NCBI GenBank assembly: GCA_002695115.1
Contig: NZOA01000004.1
Location: forward strand, 74,566-80,981
DNA from: Planctomycetota bacterium
GTDB lineage: Bacteria > Planctomycetota > UBA8108
Direction: 5' to 3'
DNA length: 6,416 nucleotides
Positions 1-6,416 of the stretch are shown one piece after another. Numbering within the stretch: position 1 is the stretch's first letter; every line of letters starts with the position of its first letter. The notes under the pieces were generated by a model. It had not been told where the DNA came from. It did no database searches and saw only the letters and a list, made by a program, of their open reading frames with translations. The position numbers were made by a program, and so were the translations under genes.

Positions 1-108
1 CCTCCACCCTTCAGTGCCGCGGCGGACGAGGGAATCCGCAAGGCGCAAGCCGAGAAGGTCCGCGCCTGGTGTACGGCGGAGCGCGCCAAGCAGAAGGTGA
101 GCGGATAG
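1..108 (+). CDS. C-terminal end of an unidentified protein (5' partial)
   Basis: An open frame runs from the first base of the window to a TAG at 106-108 and gives 35 residues, beginning PPPFSAAADEG and ending AKQKVSG. The segment is rich in Ala, Lys, Arg and Glu and looks like a charged helical tail, with a single Cys and no recognisable motif. The next gene starts 27 bases downstream on the same strand behind a clear ribosome binding site, so the two are probably co-transcribed. The family cannot be told from this fragment. That it is coding is inferred from the open frame, the spacing to the next gene and plausible codon choice. Confidence 0.6.
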   Translation, partial: PPPFSAAADEGIRKAQAEKVRAWCTAERAKQKVSG

Positions 109-119
109 GCTTCTCCGCC

Positions 120-126
120 AAGGAGA
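120..126 (+). promoter_or_regulatory. Ribosome binding site for the 136-1161 gene
   Basis: AAGGAGA lies 9 bases before a GTG at 136. This strong Shine-Dalgarno match at normal spacing fixes the GTG as the start and makes the membrane-anchor sequence (MRRWIFIANL...) the true N terminus. Confidence 0.75.
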
Positions 127-135
127 CCTGGTTCT

Positions 136-1161
136 GTGAGACGCTGGATATTCATCGCTAATCTTGCCGTCCTGGTCGTCTTGCTCCTGCTTCTGGGCTT
201 CGCCGGGCTGTTGCGGGATGACCGCGAGGTGATTCTGCCGGTGGGTGAGACGGTCACAGGCACGCTGCAGGATGATCCCGCCGCCGTCGGTGAAGTTCCT
301 GCCGGGGCCGGGCAGCCGGAGGAGGCAGCCCCCCCTGCGCCACCTGTTGAGAAAAGGGATGTGCTGGCCGAGAGTGGAGCCCTCCTGGAATTCAGCGACC
401 CTTATCTTCGGGGCCGGGGCGACTGGTTCAGAGAGCGCTTCGCCGCGCTGCGTACTGAGCTGCCTGGGCTGGAGGTTCCTGGAGAGGGGCTCTACGAGAC
501 GAAGGTCGTTCGGGATCCGCTTACCGATGGCCCCTGGCTCGAGAAGCTCCCTGCCGGGAGTGTTGCGCTCCGTAACATCGCCGAGGGACAGATCGTCGAG
601 GCCCGGGCACTGTATACCGTTGCCGGAGTCAAGCCGCTCGATCTGCTCGTTTTTATCATCTGCTCGGACTTCAAGGCCCAGATCCCGAATGACCCGATGG
701 ATCGCGTCGATCATATTTTCCCGGGATTCGAAAAGGCTGAATCCTGCCTGGAAGATCCTCCGAAGCTGAAATCCAACCAGGTGCTTGCCCACGAGGTCTG
801 GAAGCCGGCGCTGCTTAGAAAAGGAACCGATATCTGGTTCATCCATGAGCTGCGGCGCAAGGGGGATTGCTTTTATTTTATGTACCGCCTCGCCAAGTCC
901 TGCCAGCCAACGGACTCCTACACTCCAGTGTATCTTGCCACCGGTCAGTACGCTGTTATCCCTTCGGAGTCGGGGTCCATTGTCCTGGTCAAGAGCTATT
1001 ACAATGGCCAGTCGATCCCGAAGATCTCCGATTTTCTCGTCAGGAACAGGACGAATTCTTTTTACTCGGGAATCGCCGCCTTTCTCGCGGAGAAGGTGCC
1101 GACCTGGGAGCCCTCCGAGCGTGTGAAAGCGTGGAGAGAGGGGCTTGGGGTAGAGGACTAG
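136..1161 (+). CDS. Membrane-anchored hypothetical protein with exported domain
   Basis: I do not recognise this 341-residue protein. It starts at GTG, supported by AAGGAGA 9 bases upstream. Residues 2-3 are Arg-Arg, followed by a very hydrophobic segment at about 5-26 (runs of Leu and Val) with no good signal-peptidase site, so it is likely a type II signal anchor that leaves the rest outside the cytoplasmic membrane. Residues about 45-72 form a Pro/Ala/Glu/Gly-rich linker. The remainder (about 75-341) is a mixed alpha/beta domain with hydrophobic strands such as LDLLVFIICSD (168-178) and SIVLVKSYY (281-289). Four cysteines at 176, 204, 245 and 256 could form disulfides if the domain is exported. 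No catalytic motif is visible. The gene follows a partial gene by 27 bases, and its TAG overlaps the stop of the convergent lipoprotein gene. Coding status is secure; function is unknown. Confidence 0.88.
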   Translation: MRRWIFIANLAVLVVLLLLLGFAGLLRDDREVILPVGETVTGTLQDDPAAVGEVPAGAGQPEEAAPPAPPVEKRDVLAESGALLEFSDPYLRGRGDWFRERFAALRTELPGLEVPGEGLYETKVVRDPLTDGPWLEKLPAGSVALRNIAEGQIVEARALYTVAGVKPLDLLVFIICSDFKAQIPNDPMDRVDHIFPGFEKAESCLEDPPKLKSNQVLAHEVWKPALLRKGTDIWFIHELRRKGDCFYFMYRLAKSCQPTDSYTPVYLATGQYAVIPSESGSIVLVKSYYNGQSIPKISDFLVRNRTNSFYSGIAAFLAEKVPTWEPSERVKAWREGLGVED

Positions 1162-1256
1162 CGTCCCGAGCGCCTTGAGGTGGTTGTGCTGGGCGACCGG
1201 ACGGTTCTCGATCTGCCGGTGCTCGCTGTCGAGACGGCTCTCCTGGTGGCGTGCTC
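1158..1256 (-). other. Tail of lipoprotein gene with switched coding frame
   Basis: In the annotated frame the last ~33 codons have GC-poor first positions (about 42%) and very GC-rich second positions (about 88%), with Arg encoded largely by AGA/AGG. Real genes in GC-rich DNA show the reverse. The minus-strand frame whose codons begin at 1260, 1257 and so on shows about 79%, 39% and 87% GC at positions 1, 2 and 3, a normal coding pattern, and reads HQESRLDSEHRQIENRPVAQ (from about 1246 down). A one-base change near 1245-1262 would join the domain to this peptide. That frame has no stop before it runs antisense into the convergent gene, so the original end is not clear. Confidence 0.5.
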
Positions 1257-1637
1257 CCGCTCATGGAGTGGAGGGATGTAGATCAGCAGGTGATTGGTCG
1301 CGGCATGGGGAACCACTCGCACCCCGTTGCCGTAGCGGGACTCGAGCAGGGGCTGAAGCGTCATGGCGAGGTCATCCGCTTTCAGCCACCGGCAGGGGTA
1401 GATCAGGGTACGGTCTACCCTGATGGCGTAGTTGCCGTTTTCGAGGCGCTCGCGCTCCTTCGTCTCGAGATCTTTGCGCGAGAGCCCGCCAGGCGCCTGC
1501 ACAGGCGAGATCTCCCCGCCCGGCTCCTGGGCGAGTCCGGAGCCCTGGAAACGTTCCTCGATAGAGCCGCAGCCACAGAGGAAGAGCCCTGCCAGGAGGC
1601 AGGAAGAGATGGAGTAACGGCAGGAGTCAATTAGCAT
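1158..1637 (-). CDS. Lipoprotein with secretin-N-like domain; 3' end suspect
   Basis: As read, 159 residues from ATG. An in-frame TGA lies four codons upstream, so the start is well bounded, although no good Shine-Dalgarno sequence is seen. The N terminus has a short n-region with Arg7, a hydrophobic core (about 10-20) and a lipobox Leu-Cys-Gly-Cys (20-23), making Cys23 the likely lipidated residue. Residues about 24-68 are a flexible, charged linker. Residues about 73-122 resemble the N-type domain of type II/III secretins: a strand, then WLKADDLAMTLQPLL, then a VRVVPHAATNHLLIYIPP strand-turn-strand. No secretin barrel follows, so it is at most a free-standing domain. From about residue 128 to the end the protein turns into an Arg/Ser/Thr-rich tail with AGG/AGA codons and a non-coding base pattern, suggesting a frameshift. 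It starts 41 bases after the transporter gene on the same strand and is probably the operon's last gene. Lipoprotein status is fairly sure; the domain match is by eye. Confidence 0.72.
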   Translation of the reverse strand: MLIDSCRYSISSCLLAGLFLCGCGSIEERFQGSGLAQEPGGEISPVQAPGGLSRKDLETKERERLENGNYAIRVDRTLIYPCRWLKADDLAMTLQPLLESRYGNGVRVVPHAATNHLLIYIPPLHEREHATRRAVSTASTGRSRTVRSPSTTTSRRSGR

Positions 1638-1678
1638 CGTCAGGTTTCACAAAGAACTGTCTGGCTGAGGAGTCTATC

Positions 1679-2848
1679 CTAACCGCCAGGCTGTTTTCCG
1701 CCCCGGTTTATTTTCATGATGATGAGCTCGGCGGTAAGTGCCAGGAGGATCATGGAGCCCGCTGCTGCAAGGGCGACAGCCGGCCAGTCAGGCAGGGCCC
1801 GGGCGGCAGCCCCGCATGCCAGCGGGCCCAGGGTCAGCCCCATCGAGAGCGCGGCTTCGTGCAGGCCGCTGTTTCGGCCTCCCTTTGAGGGAACCCTGAG
1901 ACCGTAGTAAAAACTCAGGGAGTAGGCCAGGGCGCTGAATATTCCGACCAGTGGCAGCAGGGCAAAGTAAAACACCGGGCTGTCCAGGCCGCTGAGCCCC
2001 AGGAGCGCAAGGGCCGTCACGAGCTGTACGATGAAGAGCCACCCCGGCGAGTAATGCCAGCCACTGAGCCTGCGCAGGGCGAAGAAGCCGCCAAACCGGG
2101 CCAGGTTGATGACGAAGGCGAGCAGGCCCAGCATGGTCACACCGATCTCCAGGTGTTTCTTGCCCAGGTCAGCCAGCTGGTAGTTGATTCCACTGAAGGC
2201 GAAGTAGGCGGAAAAGTTAGCAACCCATGCCACCAGGAGCAGGTGGGCGCTGTTGGGACCTTCGGTGGTGGGTGGAGGTTCAGTTCTTCCATCCCGGGGT
2301 TCTATCCGGAGGCGGGGAACGAGCAGGACAAGGGCCAATCCGCTGAGACCCAGCAGGAGAAGCACCCCGGCCTTGAAGTTGAGCTGGTCGTAGAGGCTCG
2401 GTCCCCCAAGGCTTCCCAGGCAGATTCCCGCGGCCCAGACGCAGTTGAAGGTGCCGGCTGTTTTCCAGAGGTTCTGCGAGGTGCTTGTCTCGCCCAGCTC
2501 GCGCTCCAACGGGGCCCAGTAGAGGGCCAGGCCGAGGCCGAGAATGGGGGTGGCAAGGAAAAGCTGTCCGAGGCTGGTGCTGAAGTAGATGATCGGAAGG
2601 GCCGCCGCGAAGACGATGGCCGCTCCCGGGAGATAGAGCGCCCGGGAGCCGACCCGGTCGCTCAGGCGTCCACTCAGCCAGCAGACGACCGTATAGGTCG
2701 CGTTGATGATGGTTCCGATCAAGCCCAGCTCCAGGGGGTCGGCGCCGAATTTGTTCAAGGCATGGATCGGCAGCAGGAGCCCGGCGCCGTAGGAGGTGGC
2801 ATCCATGCAGAAGGCGGCGGCGCAGATTCGAAGACGGGATGTGGACAT
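1679..2848 (-). CDS. Major facilitator superfamily (MFS) transporter
   Basis: A 389-residue polytopic membrane protein, the usual length for a 12-helix MFS permease, which moves small solutes across the cytoplasmic membrane by ion-coupled or facilitated transport. The cytoplasmic loop between helices 2 and 3 carries a good motif A, GRLSDRVGSR at 60-69 (Gly60, Asp64, Arg65, Gly67, Arg69). A hydrophilic central loop at about 180-200 (RIEPRDGRTEPPPTTEGPN) separates two six-helix halves. The second half has an N-S-G-x-H-E segment (326-331) followed by a glycine-rich helix, GLTLGPLACG (337-346), common in MFS helix 11. Substrate is not readable from sequence. The ATG at 2846-2848 is the first start in frame, but no strong Shine-Dalgarno sequence precedes it; the gene begins 30 bases after the stop of the glycoside-hydrolase-like gene, so it may depend partly on translation of that gene. 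Context suggests uptake of a product of the two exported enzymes, or export of a related compound. The family call is firm; direction and substrate are inference. Confidence 0.9.
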   Translation of the reverse strand: MSTSRLRICAAAFCMDATSYGAGLLLPIHALNKFGADPLELGLIGTIINATYTVVCWLSGRLSDRVGSRALYLPGAAIVFAAALPIIYFSTSLGQLFLATPILGLGLALYWAPLERELGETSTSQNLWKTAGTFNCVWAAGICLGSLGGPSLYDQLNFKAGVLLLLGLSGLALVLLVPRLRIEPRDGRTEPPPTTEGPNSAHLLLVAWVANFSAYFAFSGINYQLADLGKKHLEIGVTMLGLLAFVINLARFGGFFALRRLSGWHYSPGWLFIVQLVTALALLGLSGLDSPVFYFALLPLVGIFSALAYSLSFYYGLRVPSKGGRNSGLHEAALSMGLTLGPLACGAAARALPDWPAVALAAAGSMILLALTAELIIMKINRGGKQPGG

Positions 2849-2878
2849 GAATTCAGGGGATCTTTTTGAAGACAGGCA

Positions 2879-5167
2879 TCACCAGATCTTTGTTTTCAAT
2901 TCCCCGCGCACCTTGAAGACGCGCCCGCCGAGGCTGATCCTGTCGGGTTTCATCCCCTGGTAGATCCGGACCTGCTCCGCCCGGAGATACATCTTTCCTT
3001 CGAGAGAGCGAACGGTGAAGAAGGCGGGGGTGTCGTAGGTGAGGCCATCGGCCTGCAGGGCGTGGAAGGCGAGAAAGAAGGGGTGGCGAATCAGGAAGCC
3101 GAATTGGGGAAGTACGACCTTCGCATCCTTGTCCTCGTAGGGCTCCTTGCCGAAGTTGACCAGGACCCGGAGGTCGGCGCTGAAGTAGGTCTCCTGGACC
3201 GAGCCGTCGGGTTTCAGGAATCGATGGCTGCTCAGACGGTTGCGCGCGCAGAGCCGGGAGAGCCAGGTGGCGACCTCGTAGGTGTTCTTGATGAAGACAT
3301 CGCGAGCCCCCAGCTTCCGGCCCGCGCTCCAGCCCGCCTCCGTGGCGAAACACCAGGCGGCTTTCTCGCTCCCGGCCGCTGAGGGGCGGGGCTCGGGGGA
3401 GTCGAAATAGCGCCCCGGGGGAAGCGCGTAGACCGGGGGCTGCCCGTAGAGGAGGCAGCAGAGAAAGCCGGCCGCGGACGAGGGCCCGAGCGCCTGCGCG
3501 CCGTCGAAACCGAGCCTGGCGATATGACCGTAGGTCGCCGGAAAGAGAGGGAAAACGGTTGGCGAGGCGGGGGCGGCAAGCTTCGAATTCAGCACGCTGC
3601 CGCAGAGCGCGATGGTGTGAAGATCTTCGGGAAGCGGATGGGTCAACCCCGTGAGTCCGAAGGCCGCCTCGGCTCGCTCCAGCAGCGCCGCCCTGCTCCC
3701 GATCATCGATGCCCAGTCTTCGCGGCCCGCGGCAGGTCGGGGAGCCTCGTTGATGAGCAGGAGCTGCGGATCAAAGATCGATGCAAGGTTGTTGAAGCTG
3801 CCGGTGGCCTTGACGGTGGTCGCGGCCGCCTTCCAGGCCGCCGCACGGTCAAGGGTCTTCCCTGCCGGCGCGCTGTAGAGCTGCTCAAGGTCGAGACCCA
3901 GGCCGAAGAGATGGCCGCGCGAGCGGATCTCTTCGGCGGCGAGGACCAGGGCCTCGTTGCCGCCGCATTCCTCCGCGGCGTTCCAGCTGGCGAGCAGCCC
4001 ATCTCCGCCGGTCCCGGTCGCCAGCCAGTCTTCAACGATCACCAGGGCCCGGTCGATGCCCAGGGCTTCTTTCCAATGGCCGGAGATCGCCGCGAGCTGC
4101 TTGAAGTCGTAGCGCGGTTGCCGCCTGGCGAGGGGAGCGGGCACCTCTGTGGTCATCGAGGGCCGCCACATCGCGGCCCCGATGAAGGTCCTGAGATCTT
4201 CCCTCTTCGAGGTCTTGAACCTCAGGGAGTTGATTTTTTCACGGCTGCCAAGCCAGCCGGCGTAGACGCGCGCGGTCTCCATGATCTCCATGTTGATCTC
4301 AGTGGGGACCAGGAAGGTCAGCCCACCCGCATCTCCGCTGAACTCCACCGAGGTGAAGATGCCTCTCTTTCCGGGGAAGTCCTTGCCGCTGACCTCCTCG
4401 CGTTCGATGCTGAGTACGGTCTCGGGCTCGCTCCAGGCCAGGGCCAGCGGCCCGGAGAGGCGGTTGAGGCCGAGGACTGGCTGGGACCAGGCAGTCTCGG
4501 TAGAATCTCGCGCCGGGCCCTGGAAGTGATCCAGCCTGAGCGCGAGGGGCGAGGCCTTCGAGGCCGGGTGAAGCTCTCCGACCCCGCGCGGCAGCAGGAT
4601 CTCTCCGTTATCCGAGTCGCTGACCCACAGGGCCCTGTCGAGCAGGCGTATCCCGGCCACCTGCTTTCGGCTCTCTTCCGGAACGTCAAAGACGAGAGAG
4701 AGCACGCTCATGTTTTTCACCTTCCGCCACTCGATCCAGACCGCGGGAAGCTCCCGCAGGCTTGAGGCGGCGCGGAACCTGATCCGGTCCGAATTCGCGT
4801 TCAGGTCCTCGATCTTGTTGACGGGGACAAGCTCTCCGTTTGCCAGCCGGATGGAACAGAAGCCCTTGCGATTCCACGAGGAGTAGTAGCTGACATTCGA
4901 CCTGCGTATGGTCAGCAGGAAGCTGGAGGTGTGTCTGTCCATGTGGAGCAGGTAGGTGGAATTGTCCAGGGCCACCGGCTCGAAGACCCACCCGTCGAGC
5001 GCCTTGCGCCGCTTCTCGAGCTCCGCTTCGCTGAGTGCTCCGGCGGCCTCCTGGGCGCGGGCCGGGCGTCCCGAGGCGGCACAGAACGCCTGGAGGATCA
5101 GCAGCGCGAGTGCCACCGAGATCGCTGGGATGGAACGGGATCCTGGTAATGAACCTGTCGCTATCAT
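2879..5167 (-). CDS. Secreted glycoside-hydrolase-like protein (divergent TIM barrel)
   Basis: A 762-residue exported protein. I chose the ATG at 5165-5167: it opens a signal peptide (hydrophobic core about 13-30, likely cleavage after Ala-Arg-Ala at 36-38), has AAGGA just upstream and lies 7 bases after the previous stop. Residues about 55-315 look like a beta-sandwich of the sugar-binding or mutarotase type. Residues about 325-585 look like a TIM barrel: strand candidates ALVIVEDWLATG (374-385), HLFGLGLDLEQLY (419-431), PQLLLINEAP (467-476) and TVFPLFPATYGH (537-548), and then LLYGQPPVYALP (572-583). Residues about 650-762 resemble the C-terminal beta domain of such enzymes: VNFGKEP, LPQFGFLIRHP, FFTVRSLEGKM, QVRIYQG. 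The layout recalls the large uncharacterised glycoside-hydrolase-like proteins related to endo-alpha-N-acetylgalactosaminidases, but the match is weak and by memory. Glu379, Asp380, Asp426 and Glu474 sit at strand ends and are candidate acids. It may be a non-catalytic relative. Export and coding are firm; activity is not. Confidence 0.85.
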   Translation of the reverse strand: MIATGSLPGSRSIPAISVALALLILQAFCAASGRPARAQEAAGALSEAELEKRRKALDGWVFEPVALDNSTYLLHMDRHTSSFLLTIRRSNVSYYSSWNRKGFCSIRLANGELVPVNKIEDLNANSDRIRFRAASSLRELPAVWIEWRKVKNMSVLSLVFDVPEESRKQVAGIRLLDRALWVSDSDNGEILLPRGVGELHPASKASPLALRLDHFQGPARDSTETAWSQPVLGLNRLSGPLALAWSEPETVLSIEREEVSGKDFPGKRGIFTSVEFSGDAGGLTFLVPTEINMEIMETARVYAGWLGSREKINSLRFKTSKREDLRTFIGAAMWRPSMTTEVPAPLARRQPRYDFKQLAAISGHWKEALGIDRALVIVEDWLATGTGGDGLLASWNAAEECGGNEALVLAAEEIRSRGHLFGLGLDLEQLYSAPAGKTLDRAAAWKAAATTVKATGSFNNLASIFDPQLLLINEAPRPAAGREDWASMIGSRAALLERAEAAFGLTGLTHPLPEDLHTIALCGSVLNSKLAAPASPTVFPLFPATYGHIARLGFDGAQALGPSSAAGFLCCLLYGQPPVYALPPGRYFDSPEPRPSAAGSEKAAWCFATEAGWSAGRKLGARDVFIKNTYEVATWLSRLCARNRLSSHRFLKPDGSVQETYFSADLRVLVNFGKEPYEDKDAKVVLPQFGFLIRHPFFLAFHALQADGLTYDTPAFFTVRSLEGKMYLRAEQVRIYQGMKPDRISLGGRVFKVRGELKTKIW

Positions 5168-5171
5168 CGTT

Positions 5172-5176
5172 TCCTT
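5172..5176 (-). promoter_or_regulatory. Shine-Dalgarno overlapping the acylase stop codon
   Basis: On the minus strand the acylase ends in TAA and its last two bases form AAGGA with the next three, 4 bases before the ATG at 5167. Ribosomes ending the acylase would finish on the start region of the next gene, an arrangement that favours translational coupling. The spacing is slightly short for an optimal site. Confidence 0.6.
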
Positions 5177-6416
5177 ATCGTTCTGCCGGCTCCTCGCCGC
5201 GGGTCTTCTCACCCGGATGGTACACCCGCAGGGATTTTTTCTCGATCTCTTCACGGCGGAAGAGGGCGGGCTTGAACTTCTTTTGCGCGTAAATCCCGGC
5301 CTGGTCGAAGAAATGCTTTGAGGCGGGATCGGCGTTCTGGCCGAAGACGAGAATGGAGCGGGTCTCCGGCTCGGGGCCGAAGCTGACGATTCCGACATAG
5401 GAGTGTCCCGCGACGCCGTAGCGCCTCTTTTGTCCATCCTCTCTCCGGGCGTAAAAATTGAAGACCATACCCAGCCAGCCGGGGCCGCCCGCGATGGGAA
5501 GGCTGGGGGCGGAGTCGTTGAATCGATGGTCGTCGCCGGGAGGGATCCGCTGCAGACGGTTGATCTCGCCCCAGGGCACCTGCCAGGTGCCGAAATACCA
5601 TTGCAGCCCGGTTGCAGCCCTGCGGAGGTTGCGCAGCGCGCCGCGCGGATCCTTGCGGGGATCGAGCCTGAACTTGCCGAGCTCCGCCCAGAGAGTGAAG
5701 AGAGTCATGGCCGTAGAGTCGACCCGGGCTACACGGTCCCATTTTTTCAGTTCCGTGACGGGCCCCTCCAGCTTTTTCGCCAGCCGCTGGTCGCTTCGGC
5801 GGACCAGCTCCCAGGCCCTGACGATGCCTGGAATCATCTCCTCGGCAACCAGCACGGTGGTGTCGAAGGCGGCCTCGGAGAGGGAGTCCATCGTGAATTT
5901 TTCTTTGCGTGCGAGAAGCCGCCTCGAGATCCGTCCCCTTGGATTGTCTTTTTCCGTAACCATATAAGGTGGAAAATCTTCCGGGCGGGGGTTGTCTCCG
6001 GCTGTAGTCGCAAAGGGGGTCTGGTTGCAGTTCTGGAGGAAGCCGCTGGCCGGGTTGAGGAGCTGGGGCAGCTCATCGAGAGCGTGGTACCCGTTCCACT
6101 CGGTGCGGGGATCGCTGCCATCGACCGGTTCCTTCCAGTTGAACTCGGTCGATCTCCGGGGCACAGCGGCGTTGTAGACGTAAAAAATGTTTCCCTCGCG
6201 GTCGGCGTACATGATGTTGAACATCGGGATGGCGAGGGCGGAGATGGCCTTCCTGAATTCGGCAAGCGAGCCGGCCCGGCTCATCGCGTACCATTGGGCG
6301 ACCTGCCCGCCCTCCTCGAAACGAGCGAGCCTCAGGCTGATGGGCTTTCCCTTGTGGGTTCCGACGATCGGTCCGTGGTGGGTTTTGCGGAAGAGGTAGC
6401 GTCGCTCCTCGATCCC
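5175..6416 (-). CDS. Penicillin-amidase-family N-acylase, C-terminal 413 residues (5' partial)
   Basis: The frame is open to the window edge, so the apparent ATG at 6284 is internal: the 44 codons before it read as the same family (YLFRKTHHGPIVGTHKGK...). Visible hallmarks, numbered from the first visible residue, are HHGP (13-16), FNIMYADREGNIFYV (66-80), PRR (86-88), NPASGFLQNCN (121-131), a WGEINRL segment (282-288), GHSYV (337-341) and GQNADPASKHFFDQ (359-372). These belong to the beta chain of Ntn-hydrolase acylases (penicillin G acylase, aculeacin acylase, PvdQ-type acyl-homoserine-lactone acylases). The last block most resembles the PvdQ/QuiP kind, which hydrolyse amide-linked acyl chains in the periplasm after the precursor cleaves itself. 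The signal peptide, alpha chain and the N-terminal Ser of the beta chain lie outside the window, so activity cannot be confirmed. Asn128, Asn130 and Asn131 surroundings are where the family keeps an oxyanion-hole Asn. It is the first visible gene of the minus-strand operon. The family is sure; the substrate is inferred only. Confidence 0.93.
   Translation of the reverse strand, partial: GIEERRYLFRKTHHGPIVGTHKGKPISLRLARFEEGGQVAQWYAMSRAGSLAEFRKAISALAIPMFNIMYADREGNIFYVYNAAVPRRSTEFNWKEPVDGSDPRTEWNGYHALDELPQLLNPASGFLQNCNQTPFATTAGDNPRPEDFPPYMVTEKDNPRGRISRRLLARKEKFTMDSLSEAAFDTTVLVAEEMIPGIVRAWELVRRSDQRLAKKLEGPVTELKKWDRVARVDSTAMTLFTLWAELGKFRLDPRKDPRGALRNLRRAATGLQWYFGTWQVPWGEINRLQRIPPGDDHRFNDSAPSLPIAGGPGWLGMVFNFYARREDGQKRRYGVAGHSYVGIVSFGPEPETRSILVFGQNADPASKHFFDQAGIYAQKKFKPALFRREEIEKKSLRVYHPGEKTRGEEPAER

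Noticed and set aside
49..1131. Similarity between AEKVRAWCTAER near the window start and SERVKAWREGL at the end of the 341-residue protein, hinting at paralogous genes
   Set aside because: The match is only a few residues in charged helical tails and nothing flanking it supports it.
1162..1281. In-frame extension of the 341-residue protein past its TAG, reading RPERLEVVVLGDRTVL and onward
   Set aside because: It looks protein-like, but the minus-strand frame opposite it has the better third-position GC bias (about 87% against 79%) and there is no sign of stop readthrough. It is best explained as the mirror of the shifted lipoprotein frame.
1251..1634. A 127-codon open frame on the plus strand
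   Set aside because: It mirrors the lipoprotein gene, whose lipobox and secretin-N-like domain show which strand is real.
2054..2869. A 271-codon open frame on the plus strand
   Set aside because: It is antisense to the MFS transporter gene, and its Gly/Glu/Gln-rich product is typical of a mirrored membrane-protein gene.
3524..4765. A 413-codon open frame on the plus strand
   Set aside because: It lies wholly antisense to the hydrolase-like gene, shows no domain, and its length is expected opposite a GC-rich gene.
5168..5437. A longer 852-residue version of the hydrolase-like protein starting at 5437
   Set aside because: The extra 90 residues are Ser/Arg/Pro-rich, overlap the acylase gene in another frame and would bury the signal peptide. 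The ATG at 5167 has a ribosome binding site and a proper signal sequence.
6282..6284. ATG as the start of the acylase gene
   Set aside because: The frame stays open upstream to the window edge and those residues include the family's HHGP block, so this methionine is internal.

Overview
The window is dense, GC-rich (roughly 60% by eye) protein-coding DNA from a Gram-negative-type bacterium. Several products carry export signals: a lipoprotein signal, an AxA-cleaved signal peptide and an N-terminal membrane anchor. The phylum cannot be fixed from the sequence; an Acidobacteriota, Planctomycetota or Myxococcota-like environmental lineage would fit but is a guess. I see no tRNA, rRNA, CRISPR array, insertion sequence or phage gene, and no stretch over 300 bases without a gene.

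Left part, plus strand (1-1161). The last 35 codons of a gene entering from the left are followed 27 bases later by a 341-residue protein of unknown function with one N-terminal membrane helix, a proline/alanine-rich linker and an exported domain. It starts at GTG behind a good Shine-Dalgarno sequence. The two genes probably share a transcript.

Right part, minus strand (6416 down to 1158). Four genes in a row form a likely operon with gaps of 7, 30 and 41 bases. In order of transcription they are: the C-terminal 413 residues of a penicillin-amidase-family N-acylase resembling acyl-homoserine-lactone acylases; a secreted 762-residue protein that looks like a divergent TIM-barrel glycoside hydrolase; a 389-residue major facilitator superfamily transporter; and a short lipoprotein with one secretin-N-like domain. 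The two gene blocks converge and their stop codons overlap in a CTAG at 1158-1161.

A reasonable reading of the operon is that an exported acylase and a carbohydrate-active-like protein work on an external substrate carrying an amide-linked acyl group and/or sugar, and that the transporter moves the product or a related compound. This rests on gene order and family resemblance only. The clearest oddity is the 3' end of the lipoprotein gene. Over its last ~100 bases the annotated frame loses its coding signature, and a different minus-strand frame has it instead, which points to a frameshift or a remodelled gene end.
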